Below, piece after piece: positions 52,968 to 63,253 of a stretch of 64,000 nt of DNA. Source of the DNA: Antedon mediterranea (taxonomy: Eukaryota > Echinodermata > Crinoidea > Comatulida > Antedonidae); the NCBI RefSeq assembly GCF_964355755.1, contig NC_092670.1, positions 2,073,001 through 2,137,000 of the forward strand, written 5' to 3'. Each line of letters opens with the position of its first letter. Position 1 is the stretch's first letter. The position numbers were made by a program, and so were the translations under genes. The notes under the pieces are model-generated. The model did not search any database and was not told where the DNA came from. It saw only the letters and a list, made by a program, of their open reading frames with translations.

Positions 52968-55900
52968 AATTAGATAACAACAAAGATTCTCAAGAGCCTG
53001 GTAAGTTGTTATTATTTTATATATTAAAGCATTGTTTTTATGTTTGATTAAATTATTTTATCAATAATGTATATTTGGTTTCATTTTTTCTTGTATCAGA
53101 TGATTTTACAGAGTCTCAAGAACCAGGTATTTTAAAAATTCTTATATTCAACAATGTTCTTCATGTTAGTTTAGGCCTATAGATATAGACTACTGTAGGT
53201 CATAATTAATTTGTTAATTTAATTTAAATATTTTGATTCAGCATTATAGATGCTTGTGTGTTTTGGCTTTCCCTGCCTTTTATTTATTTTGTATTTGGTA
53301 GTATTATGAATAAAACAGAAATAAACTTACAAGAAAAAGATATATATCCATTGATATAATTGTAAAAATCAATGGACCTTTCCTAGCTAGAATGTTACAA
53401 TAGGTGCAGCATATATAACACTTACATTATTTTCCTTTCTCTTTAGTTGAAGATGAAGATTTTTTTAATCTACGTAAGTACATAATTGAAAATAATAAAA
53501 GAACTGATATATACTGATTTGCTCCTAAAAATGCCCCTGTTGTTGATCCATTGTAGCAATAGTTTTAGTATAATTAAATAAAAAACAATTTTATTCCAGC
53601 TGAACTAGATATATCATGGACAAAGCAAGAGAGTTGTGAGTATATAAATCTTTTTGTACATAAAAATAAATTATATGTTATAATAAAAGTATAGTCTGAA
53701 TAATATTTTTTATTAAGTCAGCCGGTCAGCAGATTAGACCTACTAATTCTGCACTCACTGTAGCAAACAATGAAAAACAAAGTAATGGGACTTGAATTAC
53801 AGTAACAAAGTTATTAAAAGATGATTTTAAAGCTTGCAGAAAATATTATGATCCAAATTCAACATTTTTTTACAGTTAAAATAGGTGCAGATTGGAGAAC
53901 CAAGCAAAACATTGATCTGAATATTAAACAAGAAGGTATGTATAAATTGTGTATTGTTATGTTTTTTTATTTATTGAACAATAACCTAATTTGTATGCAG
54001 CAATACAACAAACAATTATTTCAAACTCCTTTTATACAGTGATAAGTGATGAAGATGAGCAGAAAGATGATGATGAAGATGAGCAGAAAGATAATGATGA
54101 TGAGAAGAAAGGTAATACTAATAGGAATTAAAAGTTTTTATTCAAACAGAACTGTGCTTAGTTATGATATACAGTATTACATACTAATGTTACACAATGC
54201 TACAGTATATTTAAATGTTGTTCTTTAAATAGCTCAAGAAATTGGTAGATATTATGATAATGAAACGGCAGAGAATGGTAAGTCTAATATAGTACAATTT
54301 AATAATTATCAAATCAGTAGGCCTAATATAAATTTTTAAAATTGTATAAAAATGAAATGGTAGTTTTGTACATTTTTACAATAATATTATAATCATATTG
54401 TTACACTATATACTACTGTACGGTTTCCCCTTTCTTTTAAAAATGGGATTTAGGTTAATAAGATATGTCATTTTTTCATTTTTTGTGATTGATTGAGTGA
54501 TCGATAACTGGTAATCAAAATTATAAATCTCTCTTTAAGATGAAAATTTAAAAGTGACTACAATATAAACATGATTACAGTTCTAATTGCTTTTAAAATG
54601 AAAAAAAATTTTGTTTAAAGCTCTTACCACCGCATGGAAACAGAAAAATCATAGGTGTTTGCTAAGTAAAGTTGGAGATTTTAAAATATACAACAATGAT
54701 ATAAAAACTATTGAGAGTTGGCTCTCTGATCAGGTAAGCCTAATATGTTTGTAATCTAAGTTAAATGAAGTTATTTAAAGTCTGTCAATACCTTTTGTGT
54801 TTTGTTGTATTTTATGTATGTTTTGATCTCTTTTATTTAATGTAAGCATGTTTAGGTCCACCCTTTATAAATAATATTGTTTAATTGTTTTGTAATACTA
54901 AGTTCTGTATGTTTATTTGAACAACAGAAAGAATTGAATTACATTATTATTTATTGGGCTGTGTAATATCATTACTCTTTTAAATTGCAGGTCATAGATG
55001 TGTACATAGAAATGTTAATGCATAGGAATAAGGTTGGTACTGTATTCCATTGTCAAAATATAGTTAAATAACAATTTATAATGACCTCATAATTGTACAG
55101 TGAAACAGGACTGGTGAATTAGTATTTACACAAAATTGAATATAAATGTAACATACCACTATCTTCAACAGTAAAAGATAACTGTAATGTGCTTTCAAAT
55201 GTTAAGCATATATTTTCTATTGTGTCATACAGGAACAGAGAACACACCGAATTGATGCAGTGATTATGACAGAAATTCTGAAAGGAAAGTGTCAAGAAAA
55301 CTATCTGAGAAGGGTAAGGATTTCGAACAACCAGCAATGTAGGTTTTACATGTTGAAAAGTTTACTGTCCATGTGGCAGCACAACATCTCTTATATCAAC
55401 ACGAAGTCACTGATAGTGTCCCTATAACATGATGAATTAAATAAAAGCACACTGAGTAATCAATATTCCTGAATATTTATTTGAACATTTATATTGAATG
55501 ACATCAGTCACACAGATTCAAATTGATTCACATGCCTTTATGTCACATGAGATACAAACTGACTAGATATCCACAAATGTTTTCACACTATGTATTATTA
55601 TAAATATGTTTATTTCATTAGGTTGACTTGTCGCAATTTGACATCATAATAGGCGCACTGATTGAGAATCGTCACTGGACACTTGTGGTATATATTCTTT
55701 ATGTAAAAAATATAAACTATAACTTTAGGGACATGTTTTTTCCACAATTTACTACATTATCATATACTTTATTTTAAGAAGTGATATGGAAATTTTCTTC
55801 ATATTTCTTTAAAATACATATTGCCAGTTATTATTCACTTAAAAAGCATTACAAATATATAACATGTAAAGTAAATTGTGATTAACTATTATTGGCAAAT

Positions 55901-58900
55901 GACATAGTGTCCGACAAGTCATCCATAATAAGTAATAACTAATAAAGCTCTTGAAATTGTTCTAAAGAAATAATATCATTATAATATCAATTGATAAATA
56001 ACATATTTAATTCCAGGTTGGATACCCACAGCAAAGACTACTGATATACCTAAACTCGTTAGGAGAACTTCAAGAACAAGTTGAGACCATCAAGATGAAC
56101 TGGAAGTAAGAAAACAAATATTAACGAAAATGAGCTCACAAATACAGTACATAAATCAACCATTGCATGCTACTAATATGATTCATTGTTTATTTATTAT
56201 TAGCAAATTTCTACAGATGAGATTCAACAAGGGAATTGTGGGAAGTGAGCAAGAAAGTTGGGATGTATCTACATCTGTTCATTCCAAACAACAAGACAGT
56301 TCGTCATGTGGTGTGTTTGTACTAAAGGTAAATATGAACAATTACAGTACATACATTCGTTATCAAAACAAATCAACTTTTTCTAATTATATGCCATGTA
56401 TGTAACATAGTTTTATGCTGAAGTGCTCTAAACGTTGTTTGGCATTTCTCAACAAAATCAATTAACAGCGCAAATTTTTATTCTAAGTTTGCACAGGCTT
56501 CATTAGAAAATCAAAGTCTGATTTTTAAAACAGACAAGAAATCAATACAGCATTACAGAAAACAAATTGGTGTAGAAATGTTAATGGCTTCAGGTATGAT
56601 TTTTTACAGATATTGTACACTGATAGTACTTTTAATTATAGTCAATAAGTGAACTATAGGTTTTATTGAATTCTAACAATGGTATTTTTCTTTAAAGGTT
56701 TGAATTGCTAATAAACACTAGTAAAGTTAGGTTTGCAGTATGCTATGTGTTTTTCGTGTGCACCACAAACCTAACTTTACTAATTCTAACAATGTTTCAA
56801 ACAATTCAGCCTATAGTTTATGACTTACTCCATACTGTAATTAAGCACTTAGCAACTCAAAGATATACAGAGAGCAACAGAGGGCTTGTTATTTGTTATT
56901 TTGCTTCATATTTAAAATAGTAGTATTTTTTATCAACTACATATCAATTTTTCTGAAATTCAATAATTCAATGTTCTGTGAGTATATATTCAGGATTATA
57001 ACTTGAAAATTGTGGATGCTATCGTGCAAACAAACAAACAATAAATAAATTGCAGACAAAATACAGCATGCCTTGGTTGCATAAGTTTTGCTGCCTGATG
57101 AAAATTATAAGGATATAAAAACTCTAAACCTTCAAGTCAGACAATTTCAAGAAAATATCAATTTACATCCAATATGAAGTAGATAAATTTTAAATATTGG
57201 GATTTTTCTAATGAAATGTTGATATAACTGTAGCATCAAGTAATTATAAATTTGTATTCTTGTTGGACAGAAAACCTAGATTCCTATTGCAGAATCTGTG
57301 GATATGAAGATCTGCCGACTAGTTTAGATAACAATGATACTCAAACAGTGCAATGGGTAGGTACAACAATATAGATGAACTACAAAATAATCCAGGGTCT
57401 AGTATACTTTATCCGCACAGCAAATGCCACATGCACGCCATGCATTAGAATATTGCTCACAGAAAAAGATTATGCCACTATGCCCTAAAGAAAATGTATG
57501 CCATCTACTTTGTGTCATATAGTATATATAGTATACATAGAATACTGTATACATGCTGTAGCATGTAGCATGCCTTTTATTAACATTTTTAACATGATGA
57601 CTTTGTCAAAATAAAAACCAAAGAACGTAATTTTGGAAGAAAAGTATCTGAGCAACAAGATTATTAACCAAAAATGGATACACAGGTGCATGACTTTTTA
57701 AATGTGATAAACAATGAAGCATAAGATAAAAATCTAGAAATTTTTCGTTCAACTAGCCATATGATTCATATCTACAATTCAGTATCACATTGATTATTCA
57801 TAGCAGCTATATAACAGATTAAAATTTACTGTAAAGAAAAAAATAAATGACCCATATTATTATTATTTGAATTTGTTGACATGATGTTGTCATCAAAATT
57901 AAAATGTTTGTAAATCAGGCTTAAGATATTTAATTGAGCAAACAACTATTAAATTCTTGAGGGAAATTGTACGAATAAGCGAGATGCGCAATATTAATTG
58001 TTTCACGAATCATGTAAAAAGTTCATCAGAACTTAATTCAACAGAAAGTGTTAAAAAAAAAATAACTGTTAGTGTTTAATCTATGATCAATTTTTAAAAT
58101 TCATGAAATTTTAAATCATGTTGCACAATTCTGACATTAAAAATAGGAGGTACACAACTTCATATAAATAAATGTCTATATGTTGACAAAGTTACGCAAT
58201 ATTGTTTGAACATTTTATAGCTACGTGACCATAAAGAAAGAATAATAAATAACAAGGAGTTATATATAAGTGCTAAAACAATTTTTCATAATTACCAACA
58301 ATCTATACTTCAATTAAATCCCTGGATTAATAGAAGGAACTAGGGTTTGCTAGGCAAATATTAAATATTGATAAGATCATTTTGTTTTGTGAATTATAAA
58401 TTTGCAGTTGGATATGCAATTATATAATAAACCTGTAGGCCTAACTATTTTTATTCATTTTTTGCAGATTGCTTGTGAGGAATGTAAACCAGATAAGTGG
58501 TTTCACATAGAATGCACAGAAATCTGTCCATCATTTAGTATGAATCAAAAATATAAATGCAAAAGCTGCACGCCTCTAAAAAAAACAACACAGCAAAAAC
58601 CAGATAAATCAGAGCCATTTGAACTTGTTTATTTATCAAACAGGATACGAAAATGCAAGGGATGTGGCAAGGAGTTTATAAAGCCAATTATCTCTCCATA
58701 TAACACTGTCATAAGACACAAAGAGCGAACCCCTTACTTTAACAAAGCAACGGGTCAAATGGCACTGTCAAAATTGGCAAATGTATACTTCCATCCCAGT
58801 ACAAAGTGTGTGAGACTTTGTCATCCTGGTTTCAAGCCAATTCACTTGATAAAGGCCAAGGAAACCATGTTAACGAATGTCCAAAAGACATTTCTTCAAA

Positions 58901-58923
58901 TGAAAGGTTTTAATTTAAGTTAA
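45768..58923 (+). CDS. Ginger1-like protein: DDE integrase + GPY/F + microexon-coded repeat + Ulp1-like protease + PHD finger
   Basis: About 50 exons. Integrase exons: 45768-45882, 46150-46340, 46457-46528, 46674-46907, 47128-47234, 48258-48432, 48532-48871. A 24-nt exon (49149-49172) and the 27-nt microexon array follow (49401-52762, plus 52974-53000, 53100-53126 and 53447-53473). Then come 53600-53635, 53876-53935, 54040-54111 and 54233-54277. Protease exons: 54621-54733, 54991-55032, 55233-55313, 55622-55687, 56017-56105, 56204-56327, 56488-56593. PHD exons: 57271-57356 and 58468-58923. Phases agree at every junction; total 3417 nt, 1138 residues plus stop. Known: Ginger1 DNA transposons carry a gypsy-like integrase and may carry PHD and Ulp1/OTU protease domains. 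Not found: terminal inverted repeats or a target duplication. It may be an active element or a domesticated gene. It probably acts in the nucleus. Confidence 0.8.
46150..46528 (+). CDS. Exons 2-3, HHCC zinc-binding domain of integrase
   Basis: Exons 46150-46340 and 46457-46528 encode LREAHDLPSGGHQGQNK, RFYWPGQTIDIKNW, then IKKCEKCQKSEK. This is the H-H-C-C (integrase H2C2) module that precedes the catalytic core in retroelement integrases. Confidence 0.88.
46674..47234 (+). CDS. Exons 4-5, DDE integrase core
   Basis: Exons 46674-46907 and 47128-47234. Catalytic residues: D in MGIDLMGP, D in VISDNGREF, E in NGLDESTNKK. There are 58 residues between the two aspartates and 35 between the second aspartate and the glutamate, the classical D,D35E spacing. 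HPQTNG, conserved before the glutamate, is also present. All catalytic residues are kept, so the enzyme could be active. Confidence 0.9.
47290..48200. repeat. TCTAGAAAACTAAGATATCT hairpin repeats in an intron
   Basis: Two clusters (47297-47440 and 48030-48195) of alternating GATCTAGAAAACTAAGATA and its reverse complement TATCTTAGTTTTCTAGATC, separated by CCCATCATTGG or CACCCATCATCGG. Strong secondary structure expected. Both clusters lie between integrase exons 5 and 6. Confidence 0.75.
48258..48871 (+). CDS. Exons 6-7, integrase C-terminal part and GPY/F module
   Basis: Exons 48258-48432 (CLSKLVNDNQDDWESYLDAA, FALNTKIQTTTKYSPFFLLY) and 48532-48871 (basic region, then VLVRNQRKRNIKGEKLGPNF, TGPFKVLDVNGKVLTV). 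GPNFTGPF is the GPY/F motif. If the donor at 48872 is not used, the frame stays open to TAA at 48949-48951, giving an integrase-only protein. Confidence 0.85.
49149..53473 (+). repeat. Array of at least 26 tandem 27-nt microexons plus flanking variants
   Basis: Canonical exons start at 49401, 49531, 49667, 49799, 49929, 50066, 50198, 50328, 50460, 50596, 50728, 50860, 50989, 51121, 51253, 51383, 51515, 51647, 51779, 51910, 52041, 52190, 52322, 52454, 52588 and 52736, each 27 nt. Most are ATAACATCACAGAGCCTCAA-type and encode DNITEPQEP, DNITESQEP or DNITESQDT. Each has TTAG before it and GTAAGTTG after it (GTAGGTTG in the last), phase 1-1. The period is about 131 bp. Outliers: a 24-nt exon at 49149-49172 (GNTESQEP) and 27-nt exons at 52974-53000 (DNNKDSQEP), 53100-53126 (DDFTESQEP) and 53447-53473. 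Decayed copies without usable splice sites lie near 49013, 49275 and 52841. It lies between the GPY/F and protease parts, probably as a flexible acidic linker. Confidence 0.9.
52920..52966. repeat. (TA)n microsatellite
   Basis: About 20 TA units in the intron before the exon at 52974. Confidence 0.9.
53474..53599. other. Short intron between linker exons
   Basis: AT-rich, no repeat. Confidence 0.3.
53600..54277 (+). CDS. Linker exons with acidic stretch
   Basis: Exons 53600-53635 (PELDISWTKQES), 53876-53935 (KIGADWRTKQNIDLNIKQE), 54040-54111 (acidic: ISDEDEQKDDDEDEQKDNDD) and 54233-54277 (AQEIGRYYDNETAEN). All are phase 1-1. No domain recognised; a disordered region is likely. Confidence 0.65.
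54621..56593 (+). CDS. Ulp1/SENP-like (C48) cysteine protease domain, seven exons
   Basis: Exons 54621-54733, 54991-55032, 55233-55313, 55622-55687, 56017-56105, 56204-56327 and 56488-56593. Motifs in order: IESWLSDQVIDVYIEML, the catalytic histidine in IENRHWTLVV, RLLIYLNSLGE where the catalytic acid is expected, HSKQQDSSSCGVFVLKFA with the oxyanion glutamine and the nucleophile cysteine. The usual aspartate (as in YDS) is an asparagine here (LNS). C48 enzymes cleave ubiquitin-like proteins such as SUMO. Whether this one is active with N is unknown. Confidence 0.82.
56713..56790. repeat. Hairpin TAGTAAAGTTAGGTTTG in an intron
   Basis: TAGTAAAGTTAGGTTTG and its reverse complement CAAACCTAACTTTACTA, about 30 bases apart. 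Confidence 0.6.
57271..58923 (+). CDS. PHD finger and C-terminal Cys/His region
   Basis: Exons 57271-57356 (SYCRICGYEDLPTSLD) and 58468-58923 (IACEECKPDKWFHIECTEIC, YKCKSC) form a C4-H-C3 PHD pattern split by a roughly 1.1-kb intron. The last part (KCKGCGKEFIKP, FHPSTKCVRLCHP) looks like a second small zinc module and ends KGFNLS-TAA. PHD fingers bind histone tails, suggesting chromatin targeting. Confidence 0.82.
57770..58240. repeat. Interspersed repeat, copy B (partner 35170-35560)
   Basis: In the intron between the two PHD exons. Same ordered motifs as copy A, diverged by many small indels. Confidence 0.65.
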
Positions 58924-58964
58924 ATCAAGTTACTATTTTTTGACATTTGGATAGTAAATCACAC

Positions 58965-59150
58965 TTTTAGGTCGAAAATATAAATTGGTAGCACCAATTT
59001 ATTCTATTACTATTTATCCTGTTTTATATATCTTTTAACAAAAGTATTGAAACACATTTTTTAAAGAACCTTTAGGTTGAAAATATGAATTGGTAGCACC
59101 AATTTATTTTAATATTTAACCTGTTTTATATATCTTTTAACAAAATTTAA
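58965..59150. repeat. Tandem duplicated 100-bp segment
   Basis: AAATTGGTAGCACCAATTTA followed by TATCCTGTTTTATATATC and TTTTAACAAA occurs twice, 102 bp apart, just downstream of the Ginger-like gene's stop codon. Confidence 0.7.
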
Positions 59151-59789
59151 AATATTATAATAGTATTTTATTGGTTACTCTCCTTTAAAATGTAGGAATT
59201 ATTAATTTATAATATATTGTGCTATGCGACATACCTATATTAAAAAAGTTACATACAGGTATTACACACATTTTTGTTATTGTATGTATCTATACAAATG
59301 GGGTATCAATATGAGGGAGTAATGGATCATAGCCTTATGCTGTACTGGGTGGGTTTTCATTTAACATTTGAAAACTGCCACGACGGACGGGCAGGGGAGG
59401 TTGGTGACGGGGGGAGGGGGGGTTGGTACCCACTCTGCGGCAAGTATCTCTGCTTACAATCATGCTCTCGCACCTTTAAGTAGTGCAATTATTTTGTTCT
59501 CATTCCAGTTTCTACTTACAGTATTTGTGATAGCTATACAGTAATTTTACAAGATTACAATTATTTTACCACACAATTTTCTTTGCACTTTTGTTTTACA
59601 CCATAGCAATGTTGATCTTTTTTAAAATTAAGTATACACTAAAATACAAAAGTGGAAATGTATGTTGAACTGAACGTATTTATTTTAAATCTTCTGATGT
59701 AGTATATTCAATTTTAATTCATGATCAGTTTCCTTTCTGACTTTCCATGGAAAAAATGTGTGAAACTTTTGCACTTTCTCCACCGTCCA

Positions 59790-60483
59790 TATTGTTGTTG
59801 TAATCTTTCTTTTAATTGTATAATATGTCTGAATGCGGCCAAAAATGATATTGCTTACAATGCTAAGAAATCATCTTGTATGATAATCTGTCCTAAATCA
59901 CAGAGGATTCAATTGAAACCTATTATTACCATTAATGACAAAAGCTTAGAATATGTTGACTCAACCATATATCTTGGTCATGTTATCGATATAAAGCGGC
60001 AATACAGATCTTTGTGTATCTGAGCAAACTCCTTGGTCAGAAAATTTAGTATGTGTTCTATCAATGTAAAATGTGTTTTATTTAGAACATATTGTGTAAA
60101 TATGTATTGCGCTACATTATGGTGCAACTATAATCAAGGTACCTTGCGATCTCTCCAGGTATGCTACAATAATGGTTTAAGAATGTTGCTACAAAGGCCT
60201 CGACATTGCAGTGTCAGCCTTATGTTTACGGAATGTAGAATTCCTTCTTTTTATGAATTGCCAAGAAATCAATATATGGCCTGATGGGTAGACTAAATGC
60301 AAGCGAAAATATTTTAGTCTCAACGATTATAAGCAACGTCTTAGTTAAGTCGAAGATGCCCTCTAGGTGGATTACAGTAGTAGTAGTAATTAGTCTTGTT
60401 TATTTTATTTCATTTATATGTAATTTTCACTTTCTATGGACCAGAGATTCCGAAATAAAAGAATGAATGAATGAATGAATAAC
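59790..60483 (+). mobile_element. LINE fragment, 3' part of reverse transcriptase, frameshifted
   Basis: Frame 1 (to about 60020): NAKKSSCMIICPKSQRIQLK, then SLEYVDSTIYLGHVID. Frame 2 (60033-60284): KCVLFRTYCVNMYCATLWCN, then LRSLQVCYNNGLRMLLQRPR. These are typical C-terminal segments of non-LTR reverse transcriptases. At least one frameshift breaks them. The 3' end is an AATAAAAGAATGAATGAATG tail at 60455-60482. Dead copy. Confidence 0.7.
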
Positions 60484-61189
60484 CCCAGTGTTGTTAATTT
60501 GTCCAAAGTACAGTACGCCTTTTTACATCAATTTAATTTTAACATTTTTCACAATTGTGTCGTTTTGTTCAAGTGCTTTTGGAGTGCCCTCAATTTTAAA
60601 TAAGGTTTCAATTTTATACCATAAAACCTTACCAGGCAATACTTTTGCATCATTTGTCATTATTTTCGTGTTTTTACGAGGTCAAATGTCAAAATTGAAA
60701 TGGTCTCAAATTTGAAATTGTTAAAAGTTGCAAATTTTTGATACAATTTGCCATACCAAGTTTTATGATTTCTAACCAAATTTGAAGTATTTTAGGTCTA
60801 AGAAGCCTACCAATAGTGGAACTCTCCCAATAGAACATGATTTTTAATAAAGGCTCCGTCAAATCCATTATACACAATTGTGTATCACATTTCAATCTGT
60901 AGTAGAATGACATGATCTACAATTTACCAAGTATTTTGATAATACAATTTTCACTGTATTCACTTATACAGTAGGACTATTCTGAATGAATGAATGCGCT
61001 GCTTGCACAGCATTTATTGTCAAATATATAAAATATTTAAAATAAGTTTTTAAATGACGCCCTACAAAGAACAGATCGCACAACACAAAAGTTTGACGTT
61101 TAAATAGAGGTGCCAAATTTTTTCATAGCTAGTACTAGTAGTAGGGGATATTTATTAGATTTATACTGTATTTCCTGTTACCACATTAC

Positions 61190-61770
61190 ACCTAAAAAAT
61201 AAACGCCTAGGCCCTAGGCCTAGTTAGGTCTCTACTGAGTAGGCTAGTAACTACTATAAGTACTATCTCTACCACCATCTACTAGGAATAAGCCTAGGCC
61301 CTAGGCCTATAGTAGTAGTATTACTTTACCTAATAAGGCTAGTAGTAGAGTAGACAATAATTAATAAACTTTCTTTTAGGCCTATATTCTATATAAGTAG
61401 TAGGCCCAGTAGTAGAATGCTTACTACACGGGAATCCCTTACTACTTGGGTAGTAGGCCTGGCCCTACGGGATACGGCCCCTACTCACCACCACCATCCG
61501 ACCCCATTTATTTTTACCTTTTCACAGTCTCAGTCAGGCCTAGCTAGGCCTAGCTAGGCCTATGACTTGTATTGTAGACCTATGCTAGGCCTAGTGTATG
61601 TCTTTAATAATAGTAGTATACTTTATTACGGAGTGGGAAATATATCCTTCCTCTAGGCTAATTAAAAAAGAATAATTAATAAATAACTAGGCCTAGGCCC
61701 TAGACCTAGGCCGGCCATCTAGGCCTAGGCCTACTACCTATAGGCCTAGTATCCCGTACGACACACGACG
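61190..61770. repeat. AGGCCTAGGC-rich tract
   Basis: A very high density of CTAGGCCTAGGCC-type palindromic motifs with interspersed TAGTAGTA. The motif occurs singly all over the window and is concentrated here. No coding features. Confidence 0.7.
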
Positions 61771-61884
61771 TACAGTACACACTTCTTCTTTTTTAACACA
61801 CGCGATCCATATCATCATCATCAGAGGGGATGCTAAAAAATATGGGCGGTTCGCAAATGCAAATTAGACTGTGACGTCATTTGT

Positions 61885-61935
61885 AATTCGATAGGGGGTG
61901 CACTCTGTTATGGGGGTACCTAAAATTTTAGAACA
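61885..61935. repeat. Inverted copy of the GGTACCCCCGTAACAGAGTGC segment
   Basis: GATAGGGGGTGCACTCTGTT and ATGGGGGTACCTAAAATTTT are the reverse complement of 36302-36352 with one or two changes. Both share the core of the satellite unit (GGTACCCCCGTAACAGA, TGCACCCCCTAT). Confidence 0.75.
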
Positions 61936-62005
61936 ACGACGTTGTGGTGGTTGTAGTCGGATCTTCATAGAACCAGGGAAGAGTTTCTTCCCTGGTACTG
62001 TAGAA

Positions 62006-62136
62006 CGGTAGTAAAGTTTTCGGAAAACTATAGAGGGCGTCATTGTACTAAAATAAACGCAGTCAAGCATTTAGTACCAAGAGCAGACAATTTCGGTTAC
62101 TTAGCACGGAGTCACCATTGATTATTTGGTTGTTAG
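62006..62136 (+). repeat. Promoter-region direct repeat, copy 1
   Basis: GAACGGTAGTAAAGTTTTC ... AGAGGGCGTCATTGTACTAA ... AGTACCAAGAGCAGACAAT ... GATTATTTGGTTGTTA. Copy 2 is at 63044-63174, directly upstream of the claudin-like start codon. Confidence 0.8.
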
Positions 62137-62439
62137 AAAATTGATGTTTTTTTGTCCATACATTTTAGAAACAAGTTAACTACTACCTGTACTATTAGAA
62201 ATCGGAAAAAAGAATATTATATGTTGCAGTTTGAACAAAAATAATAAGATATTTGAAAAACGTGGACAATCCTAAATGATATTACGAACATCAAATTGGG
62301 TACTGAGACTTTCTCTTATAATGATAAGAATGCTGATGTAACTCCTTTTTTTTTAATATCGGAGAAAAACTAAATAATAAATTTAGGCATGAAGGTCAAA
62401 ATGATCAAAACACTCACAGAACTTTCTTAAAATGAAATT

Positions 62440-62670
62440 TTACCTCTTCAAGTGTTTTTTAAACCTGCTACTGAGCATGAAATTAACCACTATATTAAAA
62501 AAAAAAAAAAATACTGCTCTTGGCCATGATGGTATAAAGTCCTCAACTTATAAAATCTGCTTCTCTGTTTATTTTAAAACCTTTAGTGCCTATTATCAAT
62601 ACCTCATGATCATCGGGTTCTGTCCCAACTGATATAAAAATTGTTATCCCGGTAATTGAATACAGTCTGG
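62440..62670 (+). mobile_element. LINE fragment, reverse-transcriptase N-terminal part, frameshifted
   Basis: NTALGHDGIKSSTYK and, in another frame, SSGSVPTDIKIVIPV, both typical of non-LTR reverse transcriptases. A poly-A run and frameshifts break the frame. Confidence 0.55.
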
Positions 62671-62869
62671 AACCGCTTACCAAACTACCGTACATTGTAT
62701 TTCTTACTTAATTATATAAAACGTAACGAACCATTTATTATCAGATAAAACTGAAGTGAAAACGCCTGTGTCTGCTGTGTGGTAACATACAGCAGATAGT
62801 ACCGTGTACTTAGCACACACACTGGATTAGTACATTTTTGGAAATACAGTTTCCCTTTATATGTGAAGC

Positions 62870-62985
62870 TTGCTTGCTTGCAAGGACGTAAGCACAACGC
62901 AGTCGAGTTGACCAATGACGAATAATTTCGCTTTTGGTCAAATTACCTTGCGTTGCGCTTATGCCCTTGCGAGAACCAAGGACCC
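62870..62985. mobile_element. Palindromic MITE-like copy
   Basis: TTGCAAGGACGTAAGCACAAC ends and GCGCTTATGCCCTTGCGAGA, inner GAGTTGACCAATGACG mirrored by TTTGGTCAAATTACCTTGCG. Related to the copies at 31690-34820. Confidence 0.5.
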
Positions 62986-63043
62986 CACTAAGGACCAATC
63001 AATTAATATAATAAGCGCGTAATGTTGTGGTAGAGGATCTTTG

Positions 63044-63174
63044 AACGGTAGTAAAGTTTTCTGAAACTATAGAGGGCGTCATTGTACTAAAATAAACGCA
63101 GTCAAGCATTTAGTACCAAGAGCAGACAATTTCAGTTACTTAGCACGGAGTCACCATTGATTATTTGGTTGTTA
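63044..63174 (+). promoter_or_regulatory. Upstream region of claudin-like gene, direct-repeat copy 2
   Basis: Nearly identical to 62006-62136. Lies about 80 bp before the ATG at 63254, so it probably holds the 5' UTR or core promoter. The two copies are 1,040 bp apart and the insert contains a LINE scrap and a MITE. Confidence 0.5.
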
Positions 63175-63253
63175 AGCCTTTCAGAAAATAACTCGGCCTA
63201 AAACTCACATGTTTTTACTTTTGTCCAGTACTTTTATTTAACATTTCTAAACG

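Larger units (their letters stand above)
58924..63253. other. Intergenic stretch
   Basis: Between the Ginger-like gene and the claudin-like gene. Only LINE scraps, repeats and the AGGCCTA tract listed separately. 60484-61180 holds nothing recognised. Confidence 0.5.

Noticed and set aside
59274-59483. 69-codon frame with Gly-rich segment
   Set aside because: No family features, no splice partners; chance frame in a G-rich patch.
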